Position numbers and translations under genes: made by a program | Assembly: GCA_963930645.1 (NCBI GenBank) | Contig: OZ005660.1 | Span: 246,968,731 to 247,032,730 of the forward strand | Direction: 5' to 3' | Length of the DNA: 64,000 nucleotides | From: Salticus scenicus | Taxonomy: Eukaryota; Arthropoda; Arachnida; Araneae; Salticidae | Shown: piece by piece, positions 59,376 through 64,000 of the stretch | Position numbering within the stretch: the stretch's first letter is position 1 | Layout of the letters: each line of letters opens with the position of its first letter | Notes under the pieces: generated by a model | Seen by the model: the letters and a program-made list of their open reading frames with translations, nothing else | Database searches by the model: none | Told to the model about the DNA's origin: nothing

Positions 59376-60275
59376 CCAGAATTAAATATTTCATATTCAA
59401 GAACTTAATCTGCATTTTGATTTGTCTAAAAACACTTTTGAAAAACCTTCAAAATGGTTTGAAAAAACATTTGTTTAAATCATGACATAATATGCATTGG
59501 AGGTTTCTTTTCTTTTCCTCTTCTTCTTTTTTTATTTTTAAGGTTGGGGAAATTAAAACAAAAAATCAGTATCAAAAATGGTTGTGTAAATTAAATGGTT
59601 TGATTTAGAAGTTGCTAATTTAATGAATTTGTTATTTGTTTCTTATCGATATTTAAATTAAAAATTTCACCATTATTTACATAAGATTTAGTTTATATAC
59701 TTTCGTATAAATATCCTTCGAAAAAAAAATTATTTATATTCAGTACTTTCGAAGCAAAAATAAAACGCCATAAGAATATATCGAGGGGTCTGTGTGAGTA
59801 AGAGTCACACATATTGTTTATAAATTATTAATTTAATTTTAAATTTAAAAAGAAGTGTTATTTATGATAAAAATTATCCAACAGTAAATGTAAGTAGAAA
59901 TTTAAATCATTCAGTTAACAGAAATTATAGTTATTGTACACAAATTAAATGTTTATTTTAATAATATTAATGTATTCAATAAAAACACTTAATAGCCCTC
60001 TTTTAAAATTATGAAACCCATATGTTAGTGTTGGCAAATTTAGTTTAATCAGTACTGTTCCCTGTAAATGATAAAATCTTTAACGTTGTCCTTTTATTTC
60101 AACTTGGTTTATAATTTAAGAGCATTTACCAACGTAGTTCAACCTATTTTTTCCCTATAAAAAAATAAAACTATTATCGTTAGTAATTTACTTCATTATG
60201 TTTATCTTTTAATAAAGGTATTAAATCCATTTACTGCTTTAAATTAAAGTCGGTGTACGACTAAGACACACTCAG
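59376..60275. other. AT-rich stretch, no gene
   Basis: Nothing recognised. Confidence 0.5.
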
Positions 60276-60583
60276 GCCGGTTTCCACTAGGGTTGAAACT
60301 TCGAGGTTCAAGTACCATTAATCACGCTTCCGACACAAAGAGCCAAATGTCTTGTCATCAGTTGTAGCCTTATTTTATGAGATTACGCAGTTACTTCAAA
60401 GGAAAGCATGCAAAATTAACAAAGATATCTGCCTCTGGCCTCTCAATTATCTCAACAGGGGGGGGGGGGTTAGCGTCAAGGAGATCTCTAGACTTTCAAC
60501 CAGTTCGAGGGTTTTGAGCCCGGTTGACCACATCAAAAGATTCTGAATAGTACCGCTCCAACCAACCTCTAGTGGAAACCGGC
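60276..60583. mobile_element. MITE with CCGGTTTCCACT ends, copy 2
   Basis: GCCGGTTTCCACTAG and CTAGTGGAAACCGGC are exactly inverted. Internal blocks (AAAGGAAAGCATGCAAAATT, TCTCAATTATCTCA) are the inverse of 26522-26804. The open frames over it are chance. Confidence 0.88.
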
Positions 60584-61162
60584 TTTTATGTTTTAGTTTC
60601 ACCCTGAGCTCGGCTTGACATATCTTAATTACTTTTATATTAGCTTTGTTTTGAAACACAGCAATAACATATTCTGATTAATGAGATCACGTCTGGTGCC
60701 AATGATGTGAATGGCAGTTGGCTTGTATTGCCTCACATATGTTCTTTGTCTATTTATTAACGGCTCACATTTTTCAAAATTTTCAATATCGAAATGTGGG
60801 TCAATAAAGGAAATGCTTGGCATCCATTTTGGCGTAATTCTGATACTTGTCTACGTTGGCGAGAGTTTAAGCTCTTATTTTTCACAGACATGATTTCCGG
60901 TATAAAATTGATTTATCTGGCCTGCGGATTAAACGCAGGTAAATATGGTACATCGTTCTCAAGCAATTTAAAAAATGTGTACCGAATAGCATCTGGCATG
61001 GAAAAACTACTAATTTAACAGGTGGCAATCTAAAACTAGTCAATTGAGGCGCAAAGTTTTTAGGAATTTCACACGAATTATTTCCTTCTTTTATTATTTT
61101 TATTTATTTATTTATTTTTTAATAAAATGCGCTTAATAGAGAATATTTTGGGTTTTCTCCCC
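60584..61162. other. Sequence with coding-like but broken frames
   Basis: The minus-strand frame at 60635-60823 (SISFIDPHFDIENFEKCEP, then VRQYKPTAIHIIGTRRDL) reads like protein, and plus-strand frames overlap it. No family recognised; possibly a decayed transposase. Confidence 0.35.
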
Positions 61163-62177
61163 TTAACCCTTTCGCGCCGAGTGTCACGCATACGTGCTGA
61201 TGGCACGTAAAGACGCACTCATTTCCCGGTCGGCACGCTAGCGTGCCAAAGCGTTTCTCGTTCACCCTCGGGCATCACACATTTGTGCCACATGGTCCCA
61301 GAACGTTTTAAAAATTGTAATTTTTGGCACAAGACGGTATTGTATGCCCATAGGATTTGAGATATTGATCCATAGGATTTATTACGCGTTTGCGTCTCCT
61401 GTCGCGAAAGTGCATCGCTTAGAATATTCTAGGCGCTATAGCTAAGGCTCCTATATATACGAGCTGACGCATCAATCATTTTGTTGCCTTAGGGTTGCCA
61501 CATGTACCCGGCGCATCTCATTGATAAATAAACGGCCGTCATTACTTTTATCGTCTTGTGTTACTTTAGAGTACTCCTTTTATAATATTTTATAGTTTTA
61601 GCTAAATAAAGCACGATGTCAGATTTTTTTAACGATAAACTGCTATAATCACTCAAGAAAAAAAAACATAAAATGTTCAGATTTCCATAGTTTAATTTAA
61701 GAAGAATAAAACAACATTATTTATATTTACTTAAATTTTCCTTTGTATTTCTGACATGTGTTAATGTAAAAATGCAGAAAAATGTGTTATTTTAATACTA
61801 TTATTTAATATTAATATTGATAAATCGATTTAAGATGACCTTTTGTTACTATGGGTATTTGAGTTTTGGCGACATTTTGTGTAAGAAACAGAAACAGCCC
61901 TAATAACACATCTTATTTCCAATATATCCACAGGATATCCTGATAAAGTAATGTGAAAAAAATGTGTTGTTAGGAATATTATTGTTGCTTATTGCTTTTG
62001 TTAACCGATCGTAACTTCATATCAAGACTTCTTAAAATCACAAAAAAGGAATAAGGACGCCAAGCGGGAATTTTGTCCTCTTCTGAGGCAAAAAAAAAAA
62101 AAAAAAAAAAAAAAATGGTGGGGATGCGTCGGCCTATATATTTTATTTAAGGGTCTCTAGCTATAGCGAAAGGTTAA
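61163..62177. mobile_element. piggyBac-like MITE hosting a hAT insertion
   Basis: TTAA at 61163-61166 and 62174-62177. Inward ends CCCTTTCGCGCC and CCTTTCGCTATAGC. Removing the nested element at 61443-62159 and one target copy leaves a ~290-bp TTAA element resembling 11653-11882. Confidence 0.85.
61443..62159 (+). mobile_element. hAT-type element with 8-bp target duplication, copy 2
   Basis: GCTATAGC at 61435-61442 and 62160-62167. Ends TAAGGCTCC and GGGTCTCTA. Same family as 52143-52708, opposite orientation. 717 bp with a poly-A tract near 62090-62115. Confidence 0.88.
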
Positions 62178-62978
62178 ATGCGTCTCATGAATTGTCCTTA
62201 TACCAATATGCGCCAATTTGCTTCTCTGTTATAGCTAAACAATGATTAATATACCAGAACTTCAAAAAGAACCTGTATATCGATATAAATTATAAACATA
62301 TTAATGTTCTAAAAGTAACAGCGTTTAAAATAATATTATTTTTTAATTAATACATCTTTCACTTTAAATCATAAAAAGGTAATAAAATGTATCCTTAAAT
62401 ATACAAAACAAAGATAATAAAAAATTATTAACTGCAGTTATCAAAGTCATTAGTTTTTGCAGATTATTGTTTCATTTAATCATCGTATTTTTCCTGGGAG
62501 TATCATTATCGTACTTATTAGTTAGAAAATATATTCACGAAAGAACGAATATAATAGCATAAACTCTGCAGTAAAAATTTAATAATACTTTTAATGAAGT
62601 GTTCTTTGAAACCGTATAATAGAAGGTATTAAAATTAAAGTTTTTAAAGCAAAGCACAGATAACAAAGCATTTTTAATCTTGTTCAAATTGTATTGTTAC
62701 TAAAGAATGTTTTGAAACTTTTTTTTTTTCTTTTTAATATTCATTATTTACTTTCACGTAAAAGTTATTTCATTTCCCTGACTACATCATTATGTTGTGC
62801 ATATTTTTAATGAATGATATTTCGCAATTATAGCTTCTTGCTAACTGTAAAAGAAAAATTGGAAGGTACCGGTATTTTTTAAAGAAAATTTTTTTATCTA
62901 CAATATCGTTGATTTAAGAAGTAGAGAATTCTATTTCATTAATAGCGGTACGATTTCAGCGCCTGTGTCCCACCATTG

Positions 62979-63026
<48 letters not shown>

Positions 63027-63134
63027 ATGTATAGATTGTAGTATTAATTGTGTCATCTTAACTTTATTTAAAACAAGAGAAATTTTTCGTAAGTGACACT
63101 TTTTTAGAAGAAATAGTTGAAATTTAAATATTAC
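62178..63134. other. AT-rich stretch with (AT)n(GT)n at 62981-63030
   Basis: No gene recognised. Confidence 0.5.
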
Positions 63135-63282
63135 ACTGTAAAAAATATGTCCTATTTCCTGCCAGAAAGTCTCTGTAATTTGAGAAAATACGTGTAATTT
63201 ACGAAAAAATTACTTTGTCAGAACTTATTTTATCAAATTACAAAAACTTTCTGGCAGCAAATAGGACATATTTTTTACACTG
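63135..63282. mobile_element. mariner-type MITE with ~40-bp inverted ends
   Basis: CACTGTAAAAAATATGTCC and GGACATATTTTTTACACTG are inverted, continuing through TATTTCCTGCCAGAAAGT / CTTTCTGGCAGCAAATA. TA at both borders. 148 bp; fragment relative near 34600. Confidence 0.85.
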
Positions 63283-64000
63283 TAATACGTTACCTGGTTT
63301 AAATTTCAAACATTATTATTTTTATATGAAAAGAAAAAAAATTTCCTTATTTCCTTTCAGTATTAAGATGAATGTATATATATATTTAGTTATTTTATTA
63401 GATAATTTTTAGATGCAAGATAAAACATTTAAAAAATTTCTGTTATTCTTTATCTTAAATATTTATGTATATATATATAAATTCAATTAATAATAATAAC
63501 AACAACAATAACAATAATGTAAATCAAAAAATTGTTTTTGACAGATTTAATCTAGTGTTAGTATCTGTTCTATTTAATAATAAAAAGTTTTATTCCTTAT
63601 TGAATCTAAGATATTTTTCATAAATTCAATGTTTCTATGGGAAAATACACAGATGTTCAATAATTGAACATTCATAATTTAATTCATTATTATTCATTGT
63701 TCTTTATTCATTGCTCTTTTGTAATTATTGTTTTGTTTGATGTTATTTTGCATTTGAGCAGTATTTTTTATCCACTTTTTAAAAATATATTATTTATAGA
63801 AAAACATTAATATTAACACAGACGACGATCAAAATTTTATTGATACTTTTAATTTAAAAAAAAAAGTATAAAACATTAAATAAAGTAATAAATGCATAAC
63901 ATAAGTTTAAATCAACCGCAATTGTATATATATATATATATATATATTAAGTTAGGTTACTATTTAAGGTGTTAAGGTTATAGTTAAATTACTTTATGAA
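63283..64000. other. AT-rich end of window, no gene
   Basis: (AAT/AAC)n near 63490-63520 and an AT run near 63925-63950. Confidence 0.5.

Overview
The window is AT-rich eukaryotic DNA with long homopolymers, AT and GT microsatellites, tRNA-derived SINEs and many miniature DNA transposons. The only host gene I can support is two exons of a kainate-type ionotropic glutamate receptor on the minus strand, separated by an ~8.2 kb intron. Receptor type, base composition and repeats suggest an arthropod, plausibly a spider or other chelicerate. The taxon is inference. I see no bacterial-style operon, rRNA, functional tRNA or CRISPR array.

Layout. Positions 1-4.3 kb hold interspersed repeats, a hAT-type MITE with a perfect 8-bp target duplication (1503-2277), a foldback element and a SINE. 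Positions 4338-11122 are one hAT-like element with an 8-bp target duplication, split by a young LTR retroelement (about 5920-10357). From 11.4 to 17.6 kb there are mariner-like, piggyBac-like and pogo-like MITEs, a full SINE, foldbacks and copies of a ~300-bp unknown family. Receptor exons lie at 21428-21606 and 29801-30052. The intron between them holds tandem arrays and several MITEs, including an inverted pair next to the donor site of the upstream exon. From 30 to 64 kb I find no host exon, only more MITEs, a large inverted repeat (arms near 40.7-41.7 and 49.9-51.2 kb), tandem repeats and AT-rich sequence.

The most interesting object is the LTR retroelement. Its two LTRs are nearly identical, yet it has no reverse transcriptase or integrase. 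Its coding region reads, in order: a domain resembling the host chromatin protein DEK (pseudo-SAP plus SAP); an acidic linker; retroviral-type gag with two CCHC zinc knuckles; a retropepsin; acidic repeats; and an RNA-recognition motif followed by a truncated second one, as in nucleolin. The parts are joined by one +1 frame change at TTT-TGA inside the SAP domain and one in-frame UGA before the RRM part. I read it as a non-autonomous gag-protease element carrying two pieces of host nuclear-protein genes, with the second piece where pol would lie. The domain calls rest on motifs read by eye. Host capture and trans-mobilisation are inference.
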